DNA of 64,000 nt from Streptomyces sp. NBC_00659 (GTDB taxonomy: Bacteria; Actinomycetota; Actinomycetes; Streptomycetales; Streptomycetaceae), in contig NZ_CP109031.1 of NCBI RefSeq assembly GCF_036226925.1, positions 3,100,001-3,164,000 of the forward strand. Direction: 5' to 3'. Below the pieces are notes generated by a model that searched no databases, was not told the origin of the DNA, and saw only the letters and a program-made list of their open reading frames with translations. This document shows, in pieces, positions 19,825-28,249 of the stretch (positions within the stretch are counted from its first letter, which is position 1; each line of letters opens with the position of its first letter). Both the position numbers and the translations under genes were made by a program.

Positions 19825-21635
19825 CGGCCCGACGTGTCGTCGGCGTCACGGAAGACGGTGCGCTTGCCCATGGCGGACCGGACCAGGTCGAGGAGCTGCT
19901 TCGACCGGTCCCGGTAGAACCGCTCGAACTCGCCCTCGTGCAGCGTCGACGGCTCGATGAGATGCGTCGCGACGACATCGTCGAACCACTCGGGCCGCAT
20001 GCCCGATTCCAGCATCAGCGACTTGAGGTAGGCGGCCGGCGGGCCGGTCATGCTCCGGCTGGCCCGGTACGACAACGGGGTCTTGTTGACGATCGAGTTG
20101 GCGCGTGCCCCGTAGGCGGGATGCACCTTGGTGACCCAGGGCTTCGGGAAGATCAGCCGTACGTCGACACCGCGGGCGACCAGCTGGCCGGGGCTGAGGG
20201 GTGCCTCCGTGTAGTACCAGTCCACGGCGCCCTGCTTGATGAGCAGCGCGTAAATGCCCTTGTACGCGGCGCTGTTGCGGGTGCTGAGGGTGTCGAGACG
20301 GTCGGACACGAAGACGGCCTCGGTGACCGTGTCGGGGTCGCCGCCCTCGCCTCGGATCCACTCGACAAGCTGTTCCACGTCACGCGGGAACCGGCTCTCC
20401 GTCGATCCGCCGTACATCTCACCGAGCACGCCGTTCCAGTACCACTGCTCGATGCGCTGCTCGCCGGCCGCCGTGTCCGTCTCGTCGCCGAGAACGGCAC
20501 GTACGGCGGCGAGCGGTACGAGTTGGGTGCGGTACGGCAGGTCCGCCCACCCGACAATGCACTGCCGCTCCAGGAAGCCACCGACCCAGGCGAAGGCCTC
20601 CGCCAGCCGGGGGGCCAGGCGCACGAAGTCGTCGAGCGGCAGCTCCAGCAGGTCACGGCGCTTGCAGGAGACCGAACTGCTGCGGCCGTCCTGCTTGAGC
20701 TCCCAGGTGCGGACGAGTGCGATCGACTGCAGGAAGTCGCTGCTGCTCAGACCGTCCTCGAGCCCGGCTTCCATCCGGCCGAGCACCGGATAGGCGGACG
20801 TCAGGTCCGACTTGATGCGGTGCCACGCGTCGGGGAGGCGGTAGTACTCCCCGGTCTCCGCCACGTGTGCCTGGTTGCCGGCGTAGGTGGCGGTGAGAAG
20901 CTCGAAGACGTTCAGGGGAACGCCACCGGTGTTCACCCGCTCGAAGACCGCGCACACCGCGTCCATCGTCGTGGACGACTTGAGGTTGATCATCGGTACG
21001 TCGAACGACTGCACGTGGTTGAGGACGTGCTCCTCGAAAAGGGACCAGATCTCCCAGTTCGCCTCGTCCGCCTTCACGAATTCGCGGTGCCAGGCATTCA
21101 TGCGCGGGGTGTCGAACACCAGGTTCAGCGGGAAATGGGCGGCGGCGCACTCCAGCTCCGTCGTGCTCAGATCGAGGACGATCTCGCGCGCGAAATTCCT
21201 CCTGAGCGTCCGGTCCTCGGGCACCGACACGATCGCCTCGTCACGGTCCGAGGGAGAGCCGATCGCCTTGGCGATGTCGATGTAGTACCAGCGCCGCAGG
21301 TCCTTGCCGCGAGCGTCCACGGTGTCCACGGGCTGGTCGCGCCGCAGGGCCTGGTACAGGGAGGTCATCCGCTGTTGACCGTCGAGCAGGAGCAGGTCGG
21401 GCACCGTGGTCTCGGGGACCTGCGCACCGCTCAGCGGCCGGGGCTTGAAGGGGGTGGCGCCGCCCGTCTGCAGCGACATGACCACGCCAAGGGGATAGTT
21501 GAGTGTCACCGTCGCGATGAGCGCCCGGATGCGCTCGTCGTCCCATTTCCACTCGCGCTGGAAATCGGGCAGTTGCAAGGACCCTGACTCGACCTGCTTG
21601 AGCAGTTCCTTGAGCTTCGGACTGTCGAGCGACAC
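19821..21635 (-). CDS. DUF262 protein (GmrSD/SspE-like) with degenerate HNH motif
   Basis: 604 residues. The ParB-like DUF262 motifs are present: PDFQREWKW (23-31), DGQQRMTSL (85-93) and FERVNTGG (231-238). This domain is expected to bind and use nucleotides, as in the modification-dependent enzymes GmrSD, BrxU and SspE. The C-terminal half follows the DUF1524-type HNH pattern, but where family members read D-x-H-H-I-F-P this one reads V-D-V-R-L-I-F-P-K (R493, L494), so the usual histidine pair is gone, while later asparagine and YRASRS residues remain. The GTG start has GGGGGAG upstream. It is first in a two-gene operon with the CBS-HEPN gene, which lies on the opposite strand to BREX. Confidence 0.85.
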   Translation of the reverse strand: MSLDSPKLKELLKQVESGSLQLPDFQREWKWDDERIRALIATVTLNYPLGVVMSLQTGGATPFKPRPLSGAQVPETTVPDLLLLDGQQRMTSLYQALRRDQPVDTVDARGKDLRRWYYIDIAKAIGSPSDRDEAIVSVPEDRTLRRNFAREIVLDLSTTELECAAAHFPLNLVFDTPRMNAWHREFVKADEANWEIWSLFEEHVLNHVQSFDVPMINLKSSTTMDAVCAVFERVNTGGVPLNVFELLTATYAGNQAHVAETGEYYRLPDAWHRIKSDLTSAYPVLGRMEAGLEDGLSSSDFLQSIALVRTWELKQDGRSSSVSCKRRDLLELPLDDFVRLAPRLAEAFAWVGGFLERQCIVGWADLPYRTQLVPLAAVRAVLGDETDTAAGEQRIEQWYWNGVLGEMYGGSTESRFPRDVEQLVEWIRGEGGDPDTVTEAVFVSDRLDTLSTRNSAAYKGIYALLIKQGAVDWYYTEAPLSPGQLVARGVDVRLIFPKPWVTKVHPAYGARANSIVNKTPLSYRASRSMTGPPAAYLKSLMLESGMRPEWFDDVVATHLIEPSTLHEGEFERFYRDRSKQLLDLVRSAMGKRTVFRDADDTSGR

Positions 21636-21869
21636 GCCGCGATCTCCCCCGTCTTAAACCTCTTTGGTGGACAACCTATTGCATCAAGCCGTTCCGAGCA
21701 TCGTCAAGGAATCAAGGAATCCGCACACACATTGCTTGAATTCGGCCATCACGAATATTTTTGGACACTCGCGACCCCTCGGGCCGGCCCGGTCGGGCCA
21801 CGCCCTCGCCGAGGCCGATGACGGCCCGCACTCACCACGCTGCCCTCACCCGGATGGAAGACTGATGAC

Positions 21870-23204
21870 GTGAGTACAGATCAGCCGTCCCGTACGTCCC
21901 CCGTCAGCGCGGCCCGCCGACGCGATGTGATCGACGCCCTGCGCCGAGGGGCGGTGCCCGAGAGCGGCCTCGACCTGCTGGCGACCGGCCTGGACCGCTT
22001 CGAGACGGCGCTCGACGCCGAGCTGTCCGCGGTGGCGTCGGGTGCGTCGGTGTTCAAGGCGGTCCGCGGTGAGTACGGATCCGGCAAGACCTTCTTCACC
22101 CGGTGGCTGGGCGAACGTGCCAAGCGCCGGAACTTCGCCGTGGCCGAGATCCAGATCTCGGAGACCGAGACCCCGCTGCACCGGCTGGAGACCGTCTACC
22201 GGCGGCTCACCGAGCGGCTGGCCACTCCCGGGTTCCCGCCCAGTGCGCTCCGGCCTGTCGTCGACGCCTGGTTCTACACCCTGGAGGAGGACGCTCTCGC
22301 CGACGGAGCCTCCGAAGAGGGGCTCACCGAATCGGTCGAGCGGCTGCTGGTCGCACGCCTGGCCGAGGTCTCCCGGCATGCCCCGTCCTTCTCCGCGGCG
22401 CTCCGTGGCTACCGCGCCGCGCTCGCCTCGGGTGACGAGGCCACCGCGGCGGCCGTCATGGCGTGGCTCGGCGGACAGCCCCACGTGGCCGCCGCGGCCC
22501 GTAGAGCCGCCGGAGTCCGGGGGGACCTCGACCACTTCGGCGCGCTGGGCTTTCTCCAGGGGCTGCTCACCGTGTTGCGTGACAGTGGGCACGCGGGCCT
22601 GTTCCTCGTCCTCGACGAGGTGGAAACGCTGCAACGCGTTCGCTCTGACGCCCGCGACAAAGCGCTCAACGCACTGCGGCAACTCATCGACGAGGTGCAC
22701 TCAGGGCGCTTCCCGGGCCTCTATCTGATCATCACGGGCACCCCGGCGTTCTACGACGGCCAGCAGGGCGTGCGGCGGCTGGCGCCCCTCGCCCAGCGGC
22801 TGGCCACCGACTTCACCACCGAACCGCGCTTCGACAACCCACGCGCGGTGCAGTTGCGACTCCCCGGTTTCACGAAGGATTCGCTGGTCGCTCTCGGGCA
22901 GACCATCAGGGACCTGTACGCGAGCGGATCCCCGGATCCGGACCGAATCATGGCGATGGCTGACGACGCCTATGTCGCGGACCTGGCGACCGCCGTGGGC
23001 GGTGCCCTGGGAGGCAAGGTCGGGGTGGCCCCCAGGCTGTTCCTGAAGAAGCTGGTGGGTGATGTCCTCGACCGTGTAGACCAGTTCGAGGACTTCGATC
23101 CGCGCAAGCACTACGCGTTGACCGTCGGCGTCTCCGAGCTCACGGAAGTCGAGCGGAACGCCGCGGCGTCCGGCGCGGACGACGTGGAACTGGAGCTGCC
23201 GTGA
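21870..23204 (+). CDS. brxD: BREX type 2 ATP-binding protein BrxD
   Basis: 444 residues, the standard size of BrxD. Walker A is GEYGSGKT (67-74) and Walker B is LFLVLDEVE (D249, E250). BrxD is a type 2 BREX ATPase that works with the BrxHI helicase, and the two genes overlap by four bases here. GTG is the start. The 234-base gap before it also holds the start region of the opposite-strand DUF262 operon; it is unusually A+T rich for this genome but no clear promoter boxes could be fixed. Confidence 0.93.
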   Translation: MSTDQPSRTSPVSAARRRDVIDALRRGAVPESGLDLLATGLDRFETALDAELSAVASGASVFKAVRGEYGSGKTFFTRWLGERAKRRNFAVAEIQISETETPLHRLETVYRRLTERLATPGFPPSALRPVVDAWFYTLEEDALADGASEEGLTESVERLLVARLAEVSRHAPSFSAALRGYRAALASGDEATAAAVMAWLGGQPHVAAAARRAAGVRGDLDHFGALGFLQGLLTVLRDSGHAGLFLVLDEVETLQRVRSDARDKALNALRQLIDEVHSGRFPGLYLIITGTPAFYDGQQGVRRLAPLAQRLATDFTTEPRFDNPRAVQLRLPGFTKDSLVALGQTIRDLYASGSPDPDRIMAMADDAYVADLATAVGGALGGKVGVAPRLFLKKLVGDVLDRVDQFEDFDPRKHYALTVGVSELTEVERNAAASGADDVELELP

Positions 23205-25378
23205 CAGCGGCACAGGCTGGAGGTGAGGTGGGAGACAGCGAGGGAACCGACCCCCTGGACCGGCTGCACCCGGGCCTGGTCCATCACATAGTCAACACCC
23301 TGGGCTGGCCCGGCCTCCGGCCACTGCAGGAGGAGTCGATCCTCCCCCTCCTCGACGGCTCGGACGCGGTGCTGCTCGCACCCACGGCCGGCGGGAAGAC
23401 CGAGGCCGCGTCCTTTCCGCTGCTCTCCAAGATGGCGCAGGATGGCTGGACCGGCACGTCCCTGCTCTACGTCTGCCCCCTCAAGGCCCTGCTCAACAAC
23501 CTGCGTCCGCGCCTGGAGACGTACACCTCCTGGCTGGGGCGGACAGCCGCGCTGTGGCACGGTGACGTGACGCACTCACGCCGTAAGCGGATCCTCCGCG
23601 ACCGGCCGGACGTGCTGCTCACCACTCCTGAGTCGCTGGAAGCCATGCTGGTCAGCGCCAACGTCGACCACCGAGCGTTCTTCTCGGGCTTGCGGGCGAT
23701 CGTCGTCGACGAGGTGCATGCCTTCGCCGGGGACGACAGGGGCTGGCATCTGCTCGCCGTACTGGAACGGCTTCAGCGCGTGGCGGGACATCCCGTGCAG
23801 CGTGTCGGGCTCTCCGCCACCGTCGGCAATCCGGAGCAACTGCTGCACTGGCTTCAGGGTTCGGGGGCCGGAAAGCGCCCCGCCCGAGTCGTCGCACCCC
23901 ATCTGCGTGACACTTCCCCGGCCCTCCCCCCGCCCGGGGAGGTCGAGCTCGACTACGTCGGTTCCCTGGACAACGCGGCGCGAGTGATCGCCGCCCTGCA
24001 CCAGGGCGAGAAACGGCTCGTGTTCTGCGAATCCCGCAGGGAGGTCGAGGAACTCGGCGCCAGTCTGCGCGCGAAGGGCGTGACCACGTTCCTGTCGCAC
24101 GCCTCTCTCTCCGTCGACGAGCGCAATCGGGCCGAAGAGGCATTCGCAGAGGCCCGCGACTGTGTGATCGTCTCCACCAGCACGCTGGAACTCGGCATCG
24201 ACGTTGGCGACTTGGACCGGGTCCTCCAGGTCGGCGCGCCAGGTACCGTCGCCTCGTTCCTGCAACGCATCGGACGCACCGGGCGGCGGCCGGGATCCGT
24301 ACGGAACTGCCTTTTCCTCGCCGTCGACGAAGCGGGGCTGATGTCCGCGGCGGCCCTGCTGCTGCTCTGGTCACGCGGCTGGGTGGAACCGATCACACCG
24401 CCCCCTGAGCCCCGGCACATCGCCGCTCAACAGATCCTCGCGCTGTGCCTTCAGGAACATCGGGTAGGCGATCGACTGTGGCAGGAGTGGTGGGGTGGCG
24501 TCGGTCCCTTCGGCCCTGCCGCCGAGCCTGTGATGCGCCACCTGGTCGAGCAGGGCTACCTCGACAGGGACGGCGGCATGCTGTTCATCGGTCCCGAAGC
24601 CGAACAACGCTTCGGGTACCGGCACTTCATGGATCTGACGGCGGTGTTCACCGCAGCCCCGGAGTTCACCGTACTGTCCGGCCGCACAGAGATCGGCACC
24701 ACGGATCCGGCACTGCTGACCAATGAGGTCGTCGGGCCTCGCCGACTACTCCTGGCGGGGCGCAGCTGGCAGGTAACGTACATCGATTGGTCGCGGCGGC
24801 GCTGTTTCGTCGAGCCGGTCGAGGGCGGCGGCAAGGCACGTTGGGGTGGGGTGGGATTCGCACGTACCGCATCGTACGAACTCTCCCGTGCCGTACGGGA
24901 GGTCCTGCTCGGCTCGACACCTCCGGTCAAGCTGACCCGACGCGCGGAGGGGGCGCTGGCCCAGGCCCGGGAGCGGTACGACGAGACGGTGTACGTCGGC
25001 GGAACCGTGCTGACTCGCGGCGGACCGGACACGAACGTCCGCTGGTGGACCTGGGCGGGCAGCCGGGCCAACACCACCCTCGCCGCCTCGCTCACCTCGG
25101 TCGCCGACCCACTCCAGCGTCCGACGGACGCCTACGTGAGGCTGCGCGAGGACATCACAGCGCAAGAGTGGCGGAAGGCCACCGCGGAAGCCGCCGAGCA
25201 CCTCTGCCTGCCCACCGTGGATCCCCGAGCCGTAGCCGGGCTGAAGTTCAACGCGGCACTGCCACCACGTCTCGCGGAAGCAACCGTCGCGGCACGTCTG
25301 GCCGACCTGGACGGTGCGACGGCGGTATTGCGCGAGCCTGTCAGATTCGTACGTCCGACTGCGACGGACCAAAGGTAG
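23201..25378 (+). CDS. brxHI: BREX type 2 Lhr-like helicase BrxHI
   Basis: 725 residues of a superfamily 2 helicase. Motif I is APTAGGKT (60-67), motif II is the DExH box DEVH (170-173), and motif VI is RIGRTGRR (356-363). After the helicase core comes the winged-helix and Lhr-type C-terminal region. It completes the six-gene BREX type 2 set. The start GTG overlaps the stop of brxD (GTGA), indicating tight coupling. Its stop is only 41 bases from the convergent stop of the HNH gene of the neighbouring operon, with no obvious hairpin between them. Confidence 0.94.
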   Translation: MTAAQAGGEVGDSEGTDPLDRLHPGLVHHIVNTLGWPGLRPLQEESILPLLDGSDAVLLAPTAGGKTEAASFPLLSKMAQDGWTGTSLLYVCPLKALLNNLRPRLETYTSWLGRTAALWHGDVTHSRRKRILRDRPDVLLTTPESLEAMLVSANVDHRAFFSGLRAIVVDEVHAFAGDDRGWHLLAVLERLQRVAGHPVQRVGLSATVGNPEQLLHWLQGSGAGKRPARVVAPHLRDTSPALPPPGEVELDYVGSLDNAARVIAALHQGEKRLVFCESRREVEELGASLRAKGVTTFLSHASLSVDERNRAEEAFAEARDCVIVSTSTLELGIDVGDLDRVLQVGAPGTVASFLQRIGRTGRRPGSVRNCLFLAVDEAGLMSAAALLLLWSRGWVEPITPPPEPRHIAAQQILALCLQEHRVGDRLWQEWWGGVGPFGPAAEPVMRHLVEQGYLDRDGGMLFIGPEAEQRFGYRHFMDLTAVFTAAPEFTVLSGRTEIGTTDPALLTNEVVGPRRLLLAGRSWQVTYIDWSRRRCFVEPVEGGGKARWGGVGFARTASYELSRAVREVLLGSTPPVKLTRRAEGALAQARERYDETVYVGGTVLTRGGPDTNVRWWTWAGSRANTTLAASLTSVADPLQRPTDAYVRLREDITAQEWRKATAEAAEHLCLPTVDPRAVAGLKFNAALPPRLAEATVAARLADLDGATAVLREPVRFVRPTATDQR

Positions 25379-25419
25379 GAGTCGGTGAGACCGCGGAGAG
25401 CATCGTCCAGGCACAGTGA

Positions 25420-26895
25420 TCAGTTCAGGTCAATGCTGTAGGCGCCCCGACCGCACAACCCCCGGTGGTACTCGACACACTTCTCATCGATGGCGTGCCC
25501 GGGGCTGCGTATCAAGGCCTTGACGAATTTCCCGTCCCTGCTTTTCCGTACGTTCCACTCCTCGTCAATGAACAGGAACAGTTTGTCGAACTGAACATGG
25601 CAATTGGGGCAGAGGCACAGCAGATTCGACAGGTCGTCCGGGCCGTCGTGCGGGCTCCCGACCCCCTGAATGTGCGCGGCCTCACTGTAGTGACTGAAAC
25701 GTGTTTCCAGACGTTCCCCGCATATCTGGCACTGGTGCTGGTAGAGCGACTTGACCTCTTCGGCGAGGCGCGGGTCCCGGCCGGCTCGCGAGCCGCTCAC
25801 CTGTCGGCGTTCCCTTCTCCCGGACGGCCTCTCCTCATTCTCCCCTTCGCCGGCCTCGCCGTCCGTCGCCCCGCTGGCGTTCCCATACCCGGCGAGACCG
25901 ACGCGCTCCAGCAGCTCCTCCTGGTCGACATCCTGGAGGTAGGAGCTGCACAACAGGCCGATTGCCTCGGCACGCGTGAGCGGCTTTCGCAGGAGCCTCG
26001 CCGCCTCCCTCTGGAGACCGCCCACAGATTCCCACAGCCCCGTGCTTCGCAAATGCCGGAACGTGTGCTCCAGCGTGAAGTTCACGTCACGCGCTCCGAA
26101 GTCAAGCAGAAGGGGGCCGACTTCGTTCCGGCACACGTCCTCCGGCGTCAGGCTCTCCCCGGAAGCCGAGCGGCCGATGGCCCACAACAGCGCGAGTGAC
26201 ACATCGCGCGTGCGCTGCTTCTCCGGAAGGCCAGCCTCCAAGGTCCCGAGAGCATGCAGCAACTCATCGCGCCGCATTCTTGTGACGGAAGCAGCCCGCT
26301 TTGCTTCGGAGGGCCGACGCGTCTGGGATGCGTGCTCGCCGAGCAAGTCGTTCAGCAGACCCAGGTGGCGCCGACGTTCGGAGGCGGACACCAGGGTGAG
26401 GCTGCGCAACGTTTTCTGCTTTACCAACTCGACGAGGAGAGAGGCCGCCGGTACCGGTACGTCGAACTCGACGATGTCGCCCAGAGCCATGACGTGTTCC
26501 CACGCCTTCTGATCCTCGTCCGCTCCCCAAACCGCTGCCGCCAGCTGGTGACTGCGCAACAGGCCCAGGATGCGAGCCTTGGCTATGAAGTTCCCTTCGC
26601 CGTAGAACAGGACCTCGTCTCCGACCTTCTGGCCCCGAATGGCAACAGCCTTGGCATGCCCTGGCGTCTCACATGAGGTCGCCCCCCACAGCCGCGCCAC
26701 CCCATCAGGGAAGATACCTTTCAGCAGTCCCGCATGCTCCCCGAGGACGTGCTCATAGTCCGCGAGTCGGATTCCCTGCCGCACTGAGTGCTCGAAGTGC
26801 TGAGGCCCGCGCTTGCTGCGCTGACCTCGGGGCTGCAACACCCACTGAACCAAGTCAGGGTCGAAGATTGCCTCAGCGCCGTAACCATTCCCCAT
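25420..26895 (-). CDS. HNH endonuclease with EVE/PUA-like N-terminal region
   Basis: 491 residues from ATG 26895; a GTG at 26964, overlapping the jetD stop, would add 23 residues (TYSSHWYEKLIG reads well), so the start is open. Neither has a clear ribosome site. Residues 68-150 (GATSCETPGH, VGDEVLFYGE, VWGADEDQKAW) resemble EVE/PUA-like domains that read modified bases. An acidic, basic linker follows at about 340-385. The C-terminal HNH nuclease is well kept: C389-x2-C392, EAAHI with H408, N424, then C429-P-N-C432-H433. The gene is last in the Wadjet operon. A modification-dependent nuclease is the natural guess; the HNH part is sure and the reader part is tentative. Confidence 0.85.
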   Translation of the reverse strand: MGNGYGAEAIFDPDLVQWVLQPRGQRSKRGPQHFEHSVRQGIRLADYEHVLGEHAGLLKGIFPDGVARLWGATSCETPGHAKAVAIRGQKVGDEVLFYGEGNFIAKARILGLLRSHQLAAAVWGADEDQKAWEHVMALGDIVEFDVPVPAASLLVELVKQKTLRSLTLVSASERRRHLGLLNDLLGEHASQTRRPSEAKRAASVTRMRRDELLHALGTLEAGLPEKQRTRDVSLALLWAIGRSASGESLTPEDVCRNEVGPLLLDFGARDVNFTLEHTFRHLRSTGLWESVGGLQREAARLLRKPLTRAEAIGLLCSSYLQDVDQEELLERVGLAGYGNASGATDGEAGEGENEERPSGRRERRQVSGSRAGRDPRLAEEVKSLYQHQCQICGERLETRFSHYSEAAHIQGVGSPHDGPDDLSNLLCLCPNCHVQFDKLFLFIDEEWNVRKSRDGKFVKALIRSPGHAIDEKCVEYHRGLCGRGAYSIDLN

Positions 26896-26950
26896 GCCGA
26901 TCAGCTTTTCATACCAATGAGAGCTGTAGGTAAGGGCCCCGCGGCAGGGG

Positions 26951-28249
26951 CTATGCCAGATCACCCAGCAGCAGATCCAATGCCGCTTCCTCGTGCAGGG
27001 CGATACCCAAGACATCCATGGCCGGGGCCAGTTCCGCATCCCACGTCGCCTCGACCAGCACGCCGGTGAGGGGAAGCGTCGGCACCCCCTGCAACTCCGC
27101 ACGCGTCGCGAGGTACTCGTAATCCCCCGCCCCCATACGCCACGGCTCCGCCCCGTAGCGCTGCATCATCCGGTTGGCCAGCGCAATACCCGGCCAGTCG
27201 AAGTCACCGTGGTAGGCGAGAACACAGCCGGTCGCAGCCAGCGCGTCCAGGAGCGTGAGGACGACCGTCGTCGCACTTCCCGAGGTGCAGATCAAGGGAG
27301 CGGTGCAGCCGGCGTCCGCGGCGGCCTCGACCACCCGCGGGTTCTCGCAGACGTGAACACGCGTATGCGGAGGCAACTCCAGCTGCAGGATACGGAGTTC
27401 GCGCAGAGTGAGGTGCGTCTCCAGATGATATTCAGCTCGCTCACGCAGAGCCGTCTCCTGCCAGGTGTCGCCCCTCGGGCGCAGACCGTACGTCAACACC
27501 GTGCTGGACACCTCGTCCGGCGTGACCGAGGCCCGGCGCCACAGAGCTCGGCGGCCCGGTGCGTCGGTCGGGAAAACGGCGCCCTGCGCCAGGGCTATCC
27601 CTCGCAGGACAAGGCGGGCCAGCAAGGTGCCGTCGTCCAGGCCGTGGGCCGAGCCTGTGGTGCGGGTTGCCAGTTCGCCGCGGCCCCAGGCTGCGGGGGT
27701 GGGGTCGGGTCCCGTACCGGGGAAGAGCGTCGCAAGGGTCTGGATGGCCTGGGTGATGGTCGTGAGGGCGGTCCCGTACGGCTGGCGGGTGAGGGTGCCG
27801 GTCCGCCGTGTCTCCTCCAGCCATTGGTGGGCCCAGGGCCGATCGGCCAGTGAGGTGCTGGCCATCGCTGCCTCTGCCGTGGACCACAGGCGCGTGCGCT
27901 CTGCCGCCGCCGCGTCGCGGGCCGCTCGGCGGTCGATGAGAGGCGGGCCCAGTTCGGTCAGCGTCCCGACCAGGCCTCGGCCGACCGCGCTGGCGCGCAA
28001 GCGGGCGTCCAGGTCCGGCAGACGGATCGTGGCGGTCGGGCCGGTGACAGGTCTCGCCTGGAGGAGCGACAGCGCCTCGCGTTCCTCCACATCCAGGTGC
28101 TGGAGTCGGATCGTGCCGGCCGGCTCGAGGCCATTGCGCTCGAGGCGCGTCCGTGCAGCTGCCCACAGGCGCCTCAAGCCCGGCCGGGTCAGAAAGGCCA
28201 GCGTCTCGGTGTCCAGAGGTGGCTCATCGAACCCTCGGGTGTTCGTCAA
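26951..28249 (-). CDS. jetD: Wadjet type II nuclease subunit JetD (DUF3323/DUF2399)
   Basis: 432 residues from a TTG start. That TTG overlaps the jetC stop (TTGA) and has GGAGG ten bases upstream, so it is preferred; longer readings extend into jetC in a poor frame. The C-terminal DUF2399 part is a Toprim-like nuclease: E302 in CENP and D349/D351 in HGDFDWPG are its expected acidic residues. In Wadjet, JetD cuts the plasmid DNA once the JetABC motor has tested that it is a small closed circle. The family match is to the proteins formerly called TIGR02679. Confidence 0.9.
   Translation of the reverse strand: MTNTRGFDEPPLDTETLAFLTRPGLRRLWAAARTRLERNGLEPAGTIRLQHLDVEEREALSLLQARPVTGPTATIRLPDLDARLRASAVGRGLVGTLTELGPPLIDRRAARDAAAAERTRLWSTAEAAMASTSLADRPWAHQWLEETRRTGTLTRQPYGTALTTITQAIQTLATLFPGTGPDPTPAAWGRGELATRTTGSAHGLDDGTLLARLVLRGIALAQGAVFPTDAPGRRALWRRASVTPDEVSSTVLTYGLRPRGDTWQETALRERAEYHLETHLTLRELRILQLELPPHTRVHVCENPRVVEAAADAGCTAPLICTSGSATTVVLTLLDALAATGCVLAYHGDFDWPGIALANRMMQRYGAEPWRMGAGDYEYLATRAELQGVPTLPLTGVLVEATWDAELAPAMDVLGIALHEEAALDLLLGDLA

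Noticed and set aside
21636..21869. Promoter boxes in the A+T-rich gap between the DUF262 and brxD genes
   Set aside because: TTGACG and TTGAAT are present but no properly spaced -10 partner could be fixed, so no promoter is called.
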